39,716 bases of DNA from Roseomonas sp. (GTDB lineage: Bacteria > Pseudomonadota > Alphaproteobacteria > Acetobacterales > Acetobacteraceae), in contig JADCFN010000014.1 of assembly GCA_020249505.1 (NCBI GenBank), positions 1-39,716 of the forward strand. The letters are read 5' to 3'. Shown one piece after another: positions 16,848-25,072 of this stretch (position 1 is its first letter; every line of letters begins with the position of its first letter). Made by a program: the position numbers and the translations under genes. The notes under the pieces are model-generated. The model searched no databases. It was not told where the DNA came from and was given only the letters and a program-made list of their open reading frames with translations.

Positions 16848-17792
16848 ATGACACTTGATGCAGGCGCACAACATGTTCTCAATCTGATCAAGGAAGCCAA
16901 GCGTCCGGCCTTCAATACACTGACTCCCGCCGAAGCTCGGGAGGTTTCCGCCGCTTCCCGCCGCGTGATGCAGCCAGACCCGCCCGAGGTCGCGCTGGTG
17001 GAAGATTTGAAATGCCCGGGGCCCGCCGGCAAGATACGCTTGCGCCGCTATCGCGGCATCGGCACCGATCCCGAAGCGGCACTCCCCTGCCTTGTCTATA
17101 TGCATGGTGGCGGCTGGGTGATTGGTGATCTGGACAGCCATGATCAGGTCTGCCGGCGCCTTGCCAATCTCAGCCAGGCTTGTGTCATTGCCATTGACTA
17201 CCGCCTTGCGCCGGAACACCGCTACCCGGCCGCGGTCGAAGACTCGGCCGCAGCCTATAGCTATATTTGCCGACAGGCGAAGCGCCTTGGCATAGATCGT
17301 ACCCGCATCGCAGTGGGCGGCGATAGCGCTGGCGGCAACCTTGCTGCCGTGCTGGCGCTTATGGCGCTGCATGGCGAACTCCCCATGCCGGACTATCAGG
17401 TTTTATTTTATCCTGTCACCGATATGGCGGGTAATCCGCCATCCTATGATCGCTTCACCGAAGGCCTAGTTCTGACGCGCGATGTGATGAAGTGGTTCAT
17501 TGCGCATTATCTCGGCCCCAAGGAAAAGGGCATTGACTGGCGCGCGTCACCCTTGCGTGCGCCATCACTAGCTGGCTTGCCGCCGGCTTTCCTGATGACA
17601 GCGGGCGTTGATCCCCTGGTGGATGAAGGCATTGCCTATGCGAAGCGCTTGGATGAGGAAGGCGTGAATGTCACGCATGTTCATGTCGCGGATCAGATCC
17701 ATGCCTGCCTGACCATGGGGCGCTTCATCCCGAAATCCGATCTGGTGCTGCAACACGCCGCCGCCAGTCTGCGGGCGCATTGGGGAAACTAG
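16848..17792 (+). CDS. Alpha/beta hydrolase (HSL-type esterase)
   Basis: Esterase of 314 residues of the hormone-sensitive-lipase family (bacterial family IV). The oxyanion motif HGGGW is at 86-90 and the nucleophile GDSAGGN has Ser160. The acid is probably the Asp in TAGVDPLVDEG; the His is in DQIHACLTM. It lies 11 bases after the BVMO gene and should hydrolyse the ester product in the cytoplasm; no signal peptide is seen. It ends 2 bases before the stop of the convergent DMT transporter. Confidence 0.93.
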   Translation: MTLDAGAQHVLNLIKEAKRPAFNTLTPAEAREVSAASRRVMQPDPPEVALVEDLKCPGPAGKIRLRRYRGIGTDPEAALPCLVYMHGGGWVIGDLDSHDQVCRRLANLSQACVIAIDYRLAPEHRYPAAVEDSAAAYSYICRQAKRLGIDRTRIAVGGDSAGGNLAAVLALMALHGELPMPDYQVLFYPVTDMAGNPPSYDRFTEGLVLTRDVMKWFIAHYLGPKEKGIDWRASPLRAPSLAGLPPAFLMTAGVDPLVDEGIAYAKRLDEEGVNVTHVHVADQIHACLTMGRFIPKSDLVLQHAAASLRAHWGN

Positions 17793-17794
17793 TA

Positions 17795-18712
17795 TCAGCG
17801 CTTCACGCCCAGCTTCATTTCGCGATACCAGATGTAAAGCCCCGCCCCCACCAGCACCAGGATGCCAAGGAAATCCCAGGCATCCGGCATTTCTGCCCAG
17901 ATCAGGGCACCAAGCGCCGTGGTCCAGATGATTGCCGAATATTCAAAGGGGGCAAGCAAGGAAGCCTCTCCTTTACGGTAGGCATCCGTCATCATGATTT
18001 GCGCAATCGCGGAAACCAATCCAATGCCAGCCAGCAGCGCCCATTGCACGGGGCTTGGCCAGACCCAAACAGGGATCATCGCAATCCCGGCCAGCACAGA
18101 CGAGAAAAACGCAAACCAAAACACAATGGCAACGCCGCTTTCGCCGGCCTCACCCATTTTGCGAATGGTGATCATGGCCAAGGCCCAAGCCAGCGCGCCC
18201 AACAGGCAAAGCCCTAGTGCCAGCCATTGCGTATCCGTGGTGCCCTGTTCGGGCCGCACCATCAACAGCACGCCGCAAAACCCGACCAACACCGCAAGCC
18301 AGCGGCGCCAGCCAACCTTTTCACCCAGAATCGGCGTGGCCAATAGAGTCAGGAATAGCGGCATGGTGAAGCCAAGCGCCGTTACCGTCACCAGTGGCAG
18401 ATGGACATAGCCGTAAAAGGACCCGACCATCCCAACCATGCCGAAAATCATGCGCAGCACATGGCTGCCAGGGTTGCGCATGCGCAGCGCCGCCAAGCCT
18501 CCCGCGCTGATGATCACGGGCAAAAGCGGGATCAGCGCGAAGAAATTGCGGAAGAAAATTACCTCGGCGACTGGAATGCCTGTGCCGATGGTCTTGGCGA
18601 AAGCGGCCGAGATGGAAAAGCTTGCCGCAGCCAGAACCACCAGAATGACGCCACGGCGGCGCGCACGCCGGGTCCGGGCGGGATCTTGGGCAGGGGAATC
18701 GTTTTGGTTCAT
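17795..18712 (-). CDS. DMT superfamily (EamA) transporter
   Basis: Integral membrane protein of 305 residues with about ten hydrophobic segments in two EamA repeats (about residues 20-150 and 165-295). Such proteins export metabolites or amino acids across the inner membrane; the substrate is unknown. Signatures include the first-repeat FFRNFFALIPL and the second-repeat LLAPFEYSAIIWTTALGALIW. The N-terminus is Arg-rich and cytoplasmic. It is divergent from the AlaX-sulfurtransferase-MetC operon and convergent with the esterase gene, so it is probably a single-gene unit. Confidence 0.9.
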   Translation of the reverse strand: MNQNDSPAQDPARTRRARRRGVILVVLAAASFSISAAFAKTIGTGIPVAEVIFFRNFFALIPLLPVIISAGGLAALRMRNPGSHVLRMIFGMVGMVGSFYGYVHLPLVTVTALGFTMPLFLTLLATPILGEKVGWRRWLAVLVGFCGVLLMVRPEQGTTDTQWLALGLCLLGALAWALAMITIRKMGEAGESGVAIVFWFAFFSSVLAGIAMIPVWVWPSPVQWALLAGIGLVSAIAQIMMTDAYRKGEASLLAPFEYSAIIWTTALGALIWAEMPDAWDFLGILVLVGAGLYIWYREMKLGVKR

Positions 18713-18818
18713 GCGACTGGCGGAGCAAACCTAACCCGAAACGCGCCTGAGGGGCAGAGGTTTTGTTCCGCCGCTTTCTGGCCTAGCCTATGCAATCAAA
18801 CTGACACTCAGGAAACGC

Positions 18819-19538
18819 ATGACTGATTTGATCTTTCGCAACGATGCCTATGCTGCCGAGATCGGCGCCAAGGTGCTGGCTGCCTCGGCCGAGGCGATCG
18901 TGACGGACCGGACGAATTTCTACGCCCAGGCGGGCGGTCAGCCCGGTGATACCGGTGTGCTGCGCTGGCCGGGCGGCGAGGCGCGCATCGCCAATACCAT
19001 CAAGGGGCCGGAAGATACGGTGCTGCATGTGCCCGAAGCCGGCGCTGCTTTGCCGGAAGTGGGGGCGACAATCACGCTCGCGCTTGATTGGCCGCGACGC
19101 CTACGCCTGATGCGCATGCACACCACGCTGCATTTGCTGTGCAGCCTAATCCCCGGCGCGGGGGTTACGGGCGGGCAGATCGGGCTTGAGAAATCGCGCC
19201 TTGATTTCGACCTGCCGGAACCACCCAGCAAGGAAAGCCTGACCGAAGGGCTGAATGCGCTGATCGCTGTCAATTACCCCATCACGCAGGAATGGATTTC
19301 CGAAGCGGAACTGGATGCGAACCCCGGCTTGGTGCGAACGCTTTCCGTGCAGCCGCCGCGCGGTGCCGGGCGCATTCGCCTCGTGCGTATTGGCAGCGCT
19401 GATGCGCCGATTGACCTGCAACCCTGCGGCGGAACGCATGTGCGCCACACCGGCGAGATCGGGCGTGTGGAGGTCACGAAAATCGAAAACAAGGGCAGGC
19501 AGAATCGCCGCGTTTCCCTGGTGCTGGTGGAGGATTGA
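18819..19538 (+). CDS. Alanyl-tRNA editing protein (AlaX-type)
   Basis: Free-standing editing domain of 239 residues, homologous to the editing part of alanyl-tRNA synthetase. Zinc ligands are present as H-x3-H (His101, His105) and C-x3-H (Cys203, His207 in PCGGTHV). An N-terminal glycine-rich barrel (TNFYAQAGGQPGDTG) matches AlaX-M. It should hydrolyse Ser- or Gly-tRNA(Ala). AGGAAA lies upstream of the ATG. It heads an operon with a mercaptopyruvate sulfurtransferase (3-base gap) and metC (1-base gap), an uncommon union of tRNA proofreading with sulfur amino-acid metabolism. Confidence 0.9.
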   Translation: MTDLIFRNDAYAAEIGAKVLAASAEAIVTDRTNFYAQAGGQPGDTGVLRWPGGEARIANTIKGPEDTVLHVPEAGAALPEVGATITLALDWPRRLRLMRMHTTLHLLCSLIPGAGVTGGQIGLEKSRLDFDLPEPPSKESLTEGLNALIAVNYPITQEWISEAELDANPGLVRTLSVQPPRGAGRIRLVRIGSADAPIDLQPCGGTHVRHTGEIGRVEVTKIENKGRQNRRVSLVLVED

Positions 19539-19541
19539 TCC

Positions 19542-20384
19542 ATGCATGATCTGGTTTCAACCGAATGGCTTGCCGGCGCTCTAGGCGCGCCTGATCTGAT
19601 GGTATTCGACGCCACCAAATGTTTGCCCAATGAACCCTTTGACGGCCTGACCAAATATCGTGAAGCGCATATCCCGGGCGCGCGTTTTTTCGATATTGAT
19701 GTGGTGGCCGATCCCGACACCAATTTACCGCATATGGCGCCAACGGCTGGCCGCTTTGCGCGGCTGATGGGGGAAATGGGCATCAGCAATGCAACGCGCG
19801 TGATCTTCTATGACCAGAAAGGGCTGCAATCCTCGGCGCGCGGCTGGTGGCTGATGAAGTTGTTTGGGCATGAAAAGGCGGCTGTGTTGGATGGCGGTTT
19901 GCCGAAATGGTTGGCCGAAGGCCGTGCGACTGAAACTGGCGATGCGAAATCCGCCGCCCCCAGCAGCTACACGCCGGATTTCCGCGCTGATCTGGTGAAA
20001 GGCATTGGCGATGTTAAGCGCATCATCGCCAGCGGCAGCGCGCTGATCCTGGATGCGCGCGCCAAAGGGCGCTTTGATGGCTCAGCGCCGGAACCGCGCC
20101 CGGGCCTGCCTTCCGGCCATATGCCAGGTGCGAAAAGCGTGCCCTTCAATGAATTGCTCAATGCTGATTTCACCATGAAGGATGCGGCAGCGCTGCGCGC
20201 ACGTTTCGCTGCAGCCGGGGCAGATGGCAGCAAGCCCATCGTCACCAGCTGCGGCACCGGTGTCACCGCGTGCATCCTTGCACTCGGGCTGAGGCAGGCC
20301 GGGCTTGGTGATGCCGCGATCTATGATGGTTCCTGGACCGAATGGGCCGGCAGGCCTGAAACCCAAAAGGAAAAGAGTAGCTGA
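19542..20384 (+). CDS. sseA: 3-mercaptopyruvate sulfurtransferase
   Basis: Two rhodanese domains in 280 residues. The catalytic Cys237 is in CGTGVTAC; the CG[ST]GVT loop marks 3-mercaptopyruvate sulfurtransferases rather than thiosulfate rhodaneses. The N-terminal domain (about 5-130) lacks a catalytic Cys, as usual, and supplies the substrate-binding Arg in SARGWW. It transfers sulfur from mercaptopyruvate to acceptors such as thiols. It sits between alaX and metC with gaps of 3 and 1 bases, consistent with a shared transcript for cysteine-sulfur turnover. Confidence 0.93.
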   Translation: MHDLVSTEWLAGALGAPDLMVFDATKCLPNEPFDGLTKYREAHIPGARFFDIDVVADPDTNLPHMAPTAGRFARLMGEMGISNATRVIFYDQKGLQSSARGWWLMKLFGHEKAAVLDGGLPKWLAEGRATETGDAKSAAPSSYTPDFRADLVKGIGDVKRIIASGSALILDARAKGRFDGSAPEPRPGLPSGHMPGAKSVPFNELLNADFTMKDAAALRARFAAAGADGSKPIVTSCGTGVTACILALGLRQAGLGDAAIYDGSWTEWAGRPETQKEKSS

Positions 20385-20385
20385 T

Positions 20386-21582
20386 ATGGCCGACAACAAC
20401 GCCAAACACGGGCAAGGCTTTGCCACACGCATGTCTCATGCCGGGCGCGCGGGAACGCGAGCGCATGGCTTCGTGAATCCCGCCGTGCATCGCGGGTCCA
20501 CCGTGTTGCACCCGAATTCCGAATCGCGCCGCGCTTTCCAGAAGGATAAGTGGAACCGCGTAATGACCTACGGCACCGCCGGCGGTCCCACGCAGTATGC
20601 TTTGGAAGATGTGGTGGCGGAGATTGAAGGCGGCACGCGCTGCGTGCTGGTGGGTACCGGCCTGGCTGCCGTGACGGTGCCGCTCATGGCCTATCTGAAG
20701 ACCGGCGATCATTGCCTGATGCCAGATTCAGCCTATGGCCCCGCGCGCAATGTTTGCAATGGGCTGCTCAAGGATTGGGGGATCGAGACCACCTATTACG
20801 ACCCGCTGATTGATGAGGCCGGCATTCGCGCACTGATCCGCCCGAATACCAAGGTCGTTTATACCGAAAGCCCGGGCAGCCACACCTCCGAAGTACAAGA
20901 TGTGCCAGCCATTGCGCGTGCGGCGCATGCGGCGGGCTGCGTGGTGATGATGGACAATACCTGGGGCATTCACCACTTCATGCCCTTCCAGCATGGTGTG
21001 GATGTTTCGATCCAGGCGCTGACGAAATATGTCGGCGGGCATTCGGATGTGCTGCTTGGTTCCATCACTGTGAATAGCGAAAAGGATTATGAGATTGTGC
21101 GCGGCGCGGCCTCTCAAATGGGGCATTTCGCCGCACCGGATGATTGCTGGCTGGCGCTGCGTGGTGCGCGCACCATGCCTATTCGCTTGCAGCAGCAGGA
21201 AAAAAGCGGGCTTGAAGTGGCGCGCTGGTTTGAAAACCGGCCAGAGGTGCTGAGCGTGCTGCACCCTGCCCTGCCATCTCATCCGCAGCATGCCTTGTGG
21301 AAACGCGATTTTACTGGTGCCTGCAGCCTATTCGGCGTGGTGTTCAAGCCGCGCTATACGGAAGCGGATATCTTCAACTTCATTGATCATCTCAAGCTTT
21401 TCGGCATTGGTGCTTCCTGGGGCGGGTTTGAAAGCCTGGCACTTCCCACCACCGGCTTCATCACCCGCACCGCGACCAGCCCGGATATGGGCGGCTTCAC
21501 GGTGCGCATTCATATCGGGCTTGAGGATGTGGGCGATCTGATCGCTGATTTGACGCAGGGTTTGGCAACGCTGCCGAAGTAG
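20386..21582 (+). CDS. metC: Cystathionine beta-lyase MetC
   Basis: PLP-dependent Cys/Met metabolism enzyme of 398 residues. The Schiff-base Lys214 lies in IQALTKYVGGHSD, with MMDNTWGIHHF upstream holding the cofactor Asp. The YGTAGGPTQYALE stretch and the ESPGSHTSEVQD loop fit the alphaproteobacterial MetC group more than CGS/CGL. It cleaves cystathionine to homocysteine, ammonia and pyruvate. ATG 20386 follows the sseA stop by one base; the frame extending to 20305 overlaps sseA and is rejected. A GC-rich hairpin follows the stop. Confidence 0.93.
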   Translation: MADNNAKHGQGFATRMSHAGRAGTRAHGFVNPAVHRGSTVLHPNSESRRAFQKDKWNRVMTYGTAGGPTQYALEDVVAEIEGGTRCVLVGTGLAAVTVPLMAYLKTGDHCLMPDSAYGPARNVCNGLLKDWGIETTYYDPLIDEAGIRALIRPNTKVVYTESPGSHTSEVQDVPAIARAAHAAGCVVMMDNTWGIHHFMPFQHGVDVSIQALTKYVGGHSDVLLGSITVNSEKDYEIVRGAASQMGHFAAPDDCWLALRGARTMPIRLQQQEKSGLEVARWFENRPEVLSVLHPALPSHPQHALWKRDFTGACSLFGVVFKPRYTEADIFNFIDHLKLFGIGASWGGFESLALPTTGFITRTATSPDMGGFTVRIHIGLEDVGDLIADLTQGLATLPK

Positions 21583-21595
21583 CGCTGCGCGTAAC

Positions 21596-21621
21596 GGGCC
21601 GCCTGAGCAAAAAGGCGGCCC
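21596..21621. terminator. Bidirectional hairpin terminator
   Basis: GGGCCGCCT (21596-21604) and AGGCGGCCC (21613-21621) form a perfect 9-pair stem with loop GAGCAAAA. It lies between the convergent metC and the lipoprotein gene. No T-run follows, as is common for GC-rich alphaproteobacteria. Confidence 0.7.
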
Positions 21622-21629
21622 GAAGGGCG

Positions 21630-21905
21630 CTAGCGCTGGCTGCGCCCCGTCTCCACACCACGCTGATAGGCGCGCCGTTCATTTTCACGCGATTGGCCAA
21701 CCGCCAAACCACCCGCCGCGCCAACGCCAGCGCCGATCAGCGCGCCCCAGCCGGCATTGCCGGAAAAAGAGCCAATCGCCGCACCACCCAGCGCGCCGGC
21801 CCCCGCACCAATCGCGGTGCTGCGCTGCTTGTCGGTCATATCCGCACAGCCGGTCGCAGCCAGCAGCGCCACGCAAGCAAAACCTGTTTTCCATTTACGA
21901 GCCAT
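21630..21905 (-). CDS. Glycine-zipper lipoprotein
   Basis: Small protein of 91 residues. A lipoprotein-like signal ends at LLAATGC, so Cys20 would be lipidated. A glycine-zipper region follows (TAIGAGAGALGGAAIGS, then ALIGAGVGAAGGLAVG), typical of the YMGG/OsmB-like outer-membrane lipoproteins. The C-terminus is charged and Arg-rich. AGGAGAT lies just upstream of the ATG. The role is probably envelope structure or stress; no enzymatic motif. It follows the Rap1a-like gene with a 38-base gap. Confidence 0.82.
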   Translation of the reverse strand: MARKWKTGFACVALLAATGCADMTDKQRSTAIGAGAGALGGAAIGSFSGNAGWGALIGAGVGAAGGLAVGQSRENERRAYQRGVETGRSQR

Positions 21906-21943
21906 GGGAATCTCCTTGGCGTTTGCCGTATTTCGATCTTGCA

Positions 21944-22369
21944 TCAGCGCCGCGCCGAACGCGCGGCGCAGGGGTATTGCGCGGCGGCAAAGCGCATCAG
22001 CCCATCGGCAGCACGCATGCCTTGGAACTGTGGATTGGCCGCCGACCAGGCAACAAAACTTGCTGCTACCTGATCCAAGGTGGGCGAAGGTGTCGGCAGG
22101 CAAAAGCCGGGGCGTGTGCCTTGGCGCTTATGCATCATATCGCTCGTTTGGCCTGAGCCCACTAGCACGCCATGGCAGAAATGGATCGCCGCCGCGTAAG
22201 CAGGTTCCTGCGCCGTGGCGCCACATAGCCGCGCTAAGGCGCCGCTGGTGCCGGCGCTGAAAGTCTCACCCGAAATGGCGCCACCCTGCGCCGAAGCCGG
22301 CAGCGCGGCGCCCAAAACAAGCGCACATGCCGCGATGGGAAGGAAAGAAGCAAAACCGCGTAACGCCAT
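21944..22369 (-). CDS. Rap1a/Tai family immunity-like secreted protein
   Basis: Protein of 141 residues with a Sec signal (hydrophobic 10-25, cleavage near PASAQ, residue 28). The mature part has paired cysteines (LCGATAQ, HFCHGVL, GFCLPTP, YPCAARS) and a final helix FVAWSAANPQFQG. This pattern matches the Rap1a/Tai domain, whose founders protect against type VI amidase effectors in the periplasm. AGGAGGGC precedes the ATG. No effector or T6SS gene is nearby, so it is either an orphan immunity protein or one of the many family members with another periplasmic role. Confidence 0.72.
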   Translation of the reverse strand: MALRGFASFLPIAACALVLGAALPASAQGGAISGETFSAGTSGALARLCGATAQEPAYAAAIHFCHGVLVGSGQTSDMMHKRQGTRPGFCLPTPSPTLDQVAASFVAWSAANPQFQGMRAADGLMRFAAAQYPCAARSARR

Positions 22370-22433
22370 CACGCCCTCCTGTTCCGAAAGGAGATTTGAG
22401 CTTAGGCGCCGGGCCTTGGGCTTGGCAATCCAA

Positions 22434-22931
22434 TCACGTCTGTATGCTGTGCACAGCGTCCCCGCATTTCCCGCAATAGCCCTCGATCTCCACCGTGCTG
22501 CGCGCCGCGGAAAAACCGGCCTTGGCGGCAGCAGCGCTGATCGCCTCAGCCACGCCGTGATCGGAAATCTCCCGCGTCGCACCACAACCGCGACAGATCA
22601 GGAATTGATGCGGATGGTCATGCGCGTGATCGTGATGGTGCCCATGCCCATCAAGCGCCTCCGCACAACCCATGAAGGCATTCAGCCGTTCCAGACGATG
22701 GATCAACCCCTGTTCCAGCAGAAAATCGAGCGCGCGATATACAGTTGGCGGCGCAGCCTTAGCGCGGCTTGCCTTCAATTGATCAAGCAGCGCATAGGCG
22801 CCAATCGGCGCTTCCGCTTCCAGCACCAGGCGCAGCACCTCTCGCCGCAGCGGTGTCAGCTGCACGCCGCGCGTCTGGCAAAGCGCCTCCGCCCTTTCAA
22901 GCGCCGTCAAATGATGACCCGAATCATGCAT
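22434..22931 (-). CDS. zur: Zinc uptake regulator Zur (Fur family)
   Basis: Fur-family repressor of 165 residues. The winged helix lies at about 10-80 ([32 protein letters not shown]). A His/Asp-rich tract is at 96-108, and structural zinc cysteines are C113-x2-C116 and C153-x2-C156. The divergent target genes (hisI, G3E GTPase) and the His-rich loop point to zinc sensing rather than iron. With zinc bound it should repress uptake and zinc-sparing genes. The palindrome at 22957-22971 lies 26 bases from its start, so it probably regulates itself too. Confidence 0.88.
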   Translation of the reverse strand: MHDSGHHLTALERAEALCQTRGVQLTPLRREVLRLVLEAEAPIGAYALLDQLKASRAKAAPPTVYRALDFLLEQGLIHRLERLNAFMGCAEALDGHGHHHDHAHDHPHQFLICRGCGATREISDHGVAEAISAAAAKAGFSAARSTVEIEGYCGKCGDAVHSIQT

Positions 22932-22956
22932 GACGCTTCCTAACAGAAGTCACGAG

Positions 22957-22971
22957 TGTTATAAAGTAACA
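22957..22971. promoter_or_regulatory. Candidate Zur box
   Basis: TGTTA-TAAAG-TAACA is a 15-base inverted repeat in the divergent gap between zur and hisI, similar in style to the A/T-rich dyads bound by Zur (GTTATA..TAAC type). It abuts the hisI ATG (22972), so a bound repressor would cover the start of the message. No SD is visible for hisI between the box and the ATG. Confidence 0.62.
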
Positions 22972-23391
22972 ATGTCACCAATCGCTATCCCTTTCCCCGC
23001 CCCTGCCCGCGAAGCCTTGCTGGCCGCGCTGACGCCCGATGCCGCGGGGCTGATCCCGGCAATCGCCCAGCAGCATGATACGGGCGAAGTGCTGATGATG
23101 GCCTGGATGAATGCGGAGAGTCTTTCTGAGACCCTGACAACCGGTCGGGTCTGCTACTATTCACGCTCCCGCAAAGCGCTGTGGCGCAAGGGGGAAACAT
23201 CCGGCCAGGTGCAAATGCTGGTGGATCTGCGGCTTGATTGCGATGGCGATACAATTCTGCTGCTGGTGGACCAGCAAGGGGTTGCCTGCCATACCGGGCG
23301 GCGCAATTGCTTCTATCGCGCACCGCGCGGCGATGCGTTGGCCAATATCGCGGAGCCACTGATGGACCCGGAAGCGCTTTACCGCAAATGA
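22972..23391 (+). CDS. hisI: Phosphoribosyl-AMP cyclohydrolase HisI
   Basis: Protein of 139 residues catalysing the third step of histidine synthesis, opening the adenine ring of phosphoribosyl-AMP. Zinc ligands Cys90, Cys106 and Cys113 are intact, as are magnesium-site Asp residues in the same DCDGD motif ([21 protein letters not shown]). It is the stand-alone HisI form, without HisE. Its place between a Zur box and a G3E GTPase marks it as zinc-linked: HisI paralogues are among the genes known to sit with COG0523 GTPases. The sequence does not tell whether this is the only hisI in the genome. ATG 22972 directly follows the palindrome; the ATG of the next gene overlaps its stop (ATGA). Confidence 0.93.
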   Translation: MSPIAIPFPAPAREALLAALTPDAAGLIPAIAQQHDTGEVLMMAWMNAESLSETLTTGRVCYYSRSRKALWRKGETSGQVQMLVDLRLDCDGDTILLLVDQQGVACHTGRRNCFYRAPRGDALANIAEPLMDPEALYRK

Positions 23392-24434
23392 TGCCTATTC
23401 CCATCACGGTGCTGACCGGCTTTCTGGGCGCGGGCAAGACCACGCTGCTCAACCGGCTGCTCAAGCATCCTGACATGGCGGGCAGTGCTGTTCTCATCAA
23501 TGAATTCGGCGAGATTGGGCTGGATCATCTGCTGGTCGAAAAGCTGGATGAAGATACCGTGCTGCTCAATGCCGGCTGCCTTTGCTGCACTATTCGCGGC
23601 GATTTGCAGCGCGCTTTGCGTGATTTGGCGCTGAAGGCCGAAGCCGGGCATGAAATGCGCCGCGTGCTGATTGAAACCACCGGCCTGGCTGACCCCGCCC
23701 CCATTCTGCAAACGCTGATGAGCGACCCGGTGGCGTTGCGGTCCTTCCGATTGGATGGGATCGTGACGGTGGTGGATGCGGTACTTGGTGCGGCCACTTT
23801 GGACGCCCAGATTGAAGCTGTGAAGCAGGCCGCCGTGGCGGATCGGCTGATCCTGAGCAAGACGGATATCGCAAGCGCCGATCAGATCAGCGCGCTTGAG
23901 ACGCGGCTACGCGCGCTCAATCCCGGCGCACCAATCAGGCACGTTGTGGCGGGAGATGTCGCACCGGATTTCCTCTTTGGCGCGGGCGGCTTTGACCCCA
24001 GCGCAAAGATCGCCGAGGTTGCTGCCTGGTTGGCGGCAGAGGCCGCGCATCACCACCATCACCACGACCATCATCATGACCCGAACCGCCATGATGCCCG
24101 CATTCAGGCTTTCGGCCTGACTTTCACTGAGCCCCTTCCCTGGGAAGGTTTGGCGAGTTGGCTTGAAATGCTCGCTATCACGCGCGGCGCCAGCATTCTG
24201 CGGCTAAAAGCGATTCTGAACCTGCAAGGGGAAGATCGCCCGGTGGTGCTGCATGGCGTGCAGCATGTATTTCACCCGCCGGAACGCCTGGCCGCCTGGC
24301 CAGCAGGGCATGATCGGCAATCACGCCTGGTCTTTATCCTGCGGGATCTGGACCGCGCCGTGGTGGAAGAAGGCTTGGCCGCCTTCCTGCAAGCGGCGCG
24401 TAACAAGGCTGCGCTTGCCGCCGGTGCGAAATGA
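23388..24434 (+). CDS. G3E family GTPase, putative zinc metallochaperone (COG0523)
   Basis: CobW/COG0523 protein of 348 residues. Walker [10 protein letters not shown] is at 11-19; the metal motif CLCC (Cys64, Cys66, Cys67) defines the family; switch ETTGLADP is at 96-103; the G4 SKTD is at 157-160. A run of nine His and one Asp at 221-230 separates the GTPase domain from the CobW C-terminal domain and could store zinc. The neighbours zur and hisI and the candidate Zur box favour the zinc branch (ZigA/ZNG1-like) over cobalt or nitrile hydratase activator branches. It may load zinc into HisI. ATGA overlap with hisI implies coupled translation. Confidence 0.9.
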   Translation: MMPIPITVLTGFLGAGKTTLLNRLLKHPDMAGSAVLINEFGEIGLDHLLVEKLDEDTVLLNAGCLCCTIRGDLQRALRDLALKAEAGHEMRRVLIETTGLADPAPILQTLMSDPVALRSFRLDGIVTVVDAVLGAATLDAQIEAVKQAAVADRLILSKTDIASADQISALETRLRALNPGAPIRHVVAGDVAPDFLFGAGGFDPSAKIAEVAAWLAAEAAHHHHHHDHHHDPNRHDARIQAFGLTFTEPLPWEGLASWLEMLAITRGASILRLKAILNLQGEDRPVVLHGVQHVFHPPERLAAWPAGHDRQSRLVFILRDLDRAVVEEGLAAFLQAARNKAALAAGAK

Positions 24435-24469
24435 TTCCGCCGCGCGGCAATCTCCGCTAATAACCCGCC

Positions 24470-25072
24470 ATGCCCCCTACCCCTTTGACCTTCGAAACCC
24501 TCTCTGGCGCGGCGCTCACTGCGCGGTTGGATGCGCTGGCTGGCCTGCGCATCCGCGTCTTTCGCGAATGGCCGTATCTTTACGATGGCGATGCGGCGCA
24601 TGAGGCGCGCTACCTTACGGCTTACGCCCAAAGCCCCGGCGCCTTGGTGGTGGCGGCCAGCACGGCGCAGGGGGAGGCCGTTGGCATGGCCACCTGCCAG
24701 CCAGGGCATGAAGCCAGCGAAAAGCTCCGCGCTTCCTGGGCCAGTGCTGGGCTGGATGCGGCGACGCTATGTTATTTCGGTGAGAGCGTATTGCTGCCCG
24801 AATATCGCGGCCAGGGTGCGGGCGTGCGCTTCTTTCAGGAACGCGAAGCCCATGCGCGCCGCTTGGGGCTTTCCATCGCTGCCTTCTGTTCCGTAGTGCG
24901 CAATGAAAACGACCCGCGTCGGCCGCGCGATTACACGCCGCTGGATAAGTTTTGGCGTAATCGCGGCTATGAAGCGCGGCCAGATATCTCCACCGTCATG
25001 TCCTGGCGCGAAGTGGGCGATACCCGCGAAACACCGCATGTGCTTTCCTTCTGGATCAAGCGGCTTTCATGA
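24470..25072 (+). CDS. GNAT family N-acetyltransferase
   Basis: Protein of 200 residues with the GNAT acetyl-CoA loop in VLLPEYRGQGAGVRFFQ (R/Q-x-x-G-x-G/A, about residues 108-119). The substrate is unknown. No clear Shine-Dalgarno is seen before ATG 24470. Its TGA overlaps the ATG of the next gene (ATGA at 25069). Together with lpxB this makes a three-gene coupled run, so the acetyltransferase may act on a small molecule made or consumed by the C-N hydrolase. Confidence 0.88.
   Translation: MPPTPLTFETLSGAALTARLDALAGLRIRVFREWPYLYDGDAAHEARYLTAYAQSPGALVVAASTAQGEAVGMATCQPGHEASEKLRASWASAGLDAATLCYFGESVLLPEYRGQGAGVRFFQEREAHARRLGLSIAAFCSVVRNENDPRRPRDYTPLDKFWRNRGYEARPDISTVMSWREVGDTRETPHVLSFWIKRLS

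Noticed and set aside
18713-18818. tRNA gene near the AlaX homologue
   Set aside because: I looked for cloverleaf arms and a TTCGA loop and saw none.
23388-24434. Nitrile hydratase activator of the P47K type
   Set aside because: The family overlaps with COG0523 and a nitrile hydratase is in the window, but zur and hisI adjacency and 14 kb of separation favour a zinc role.
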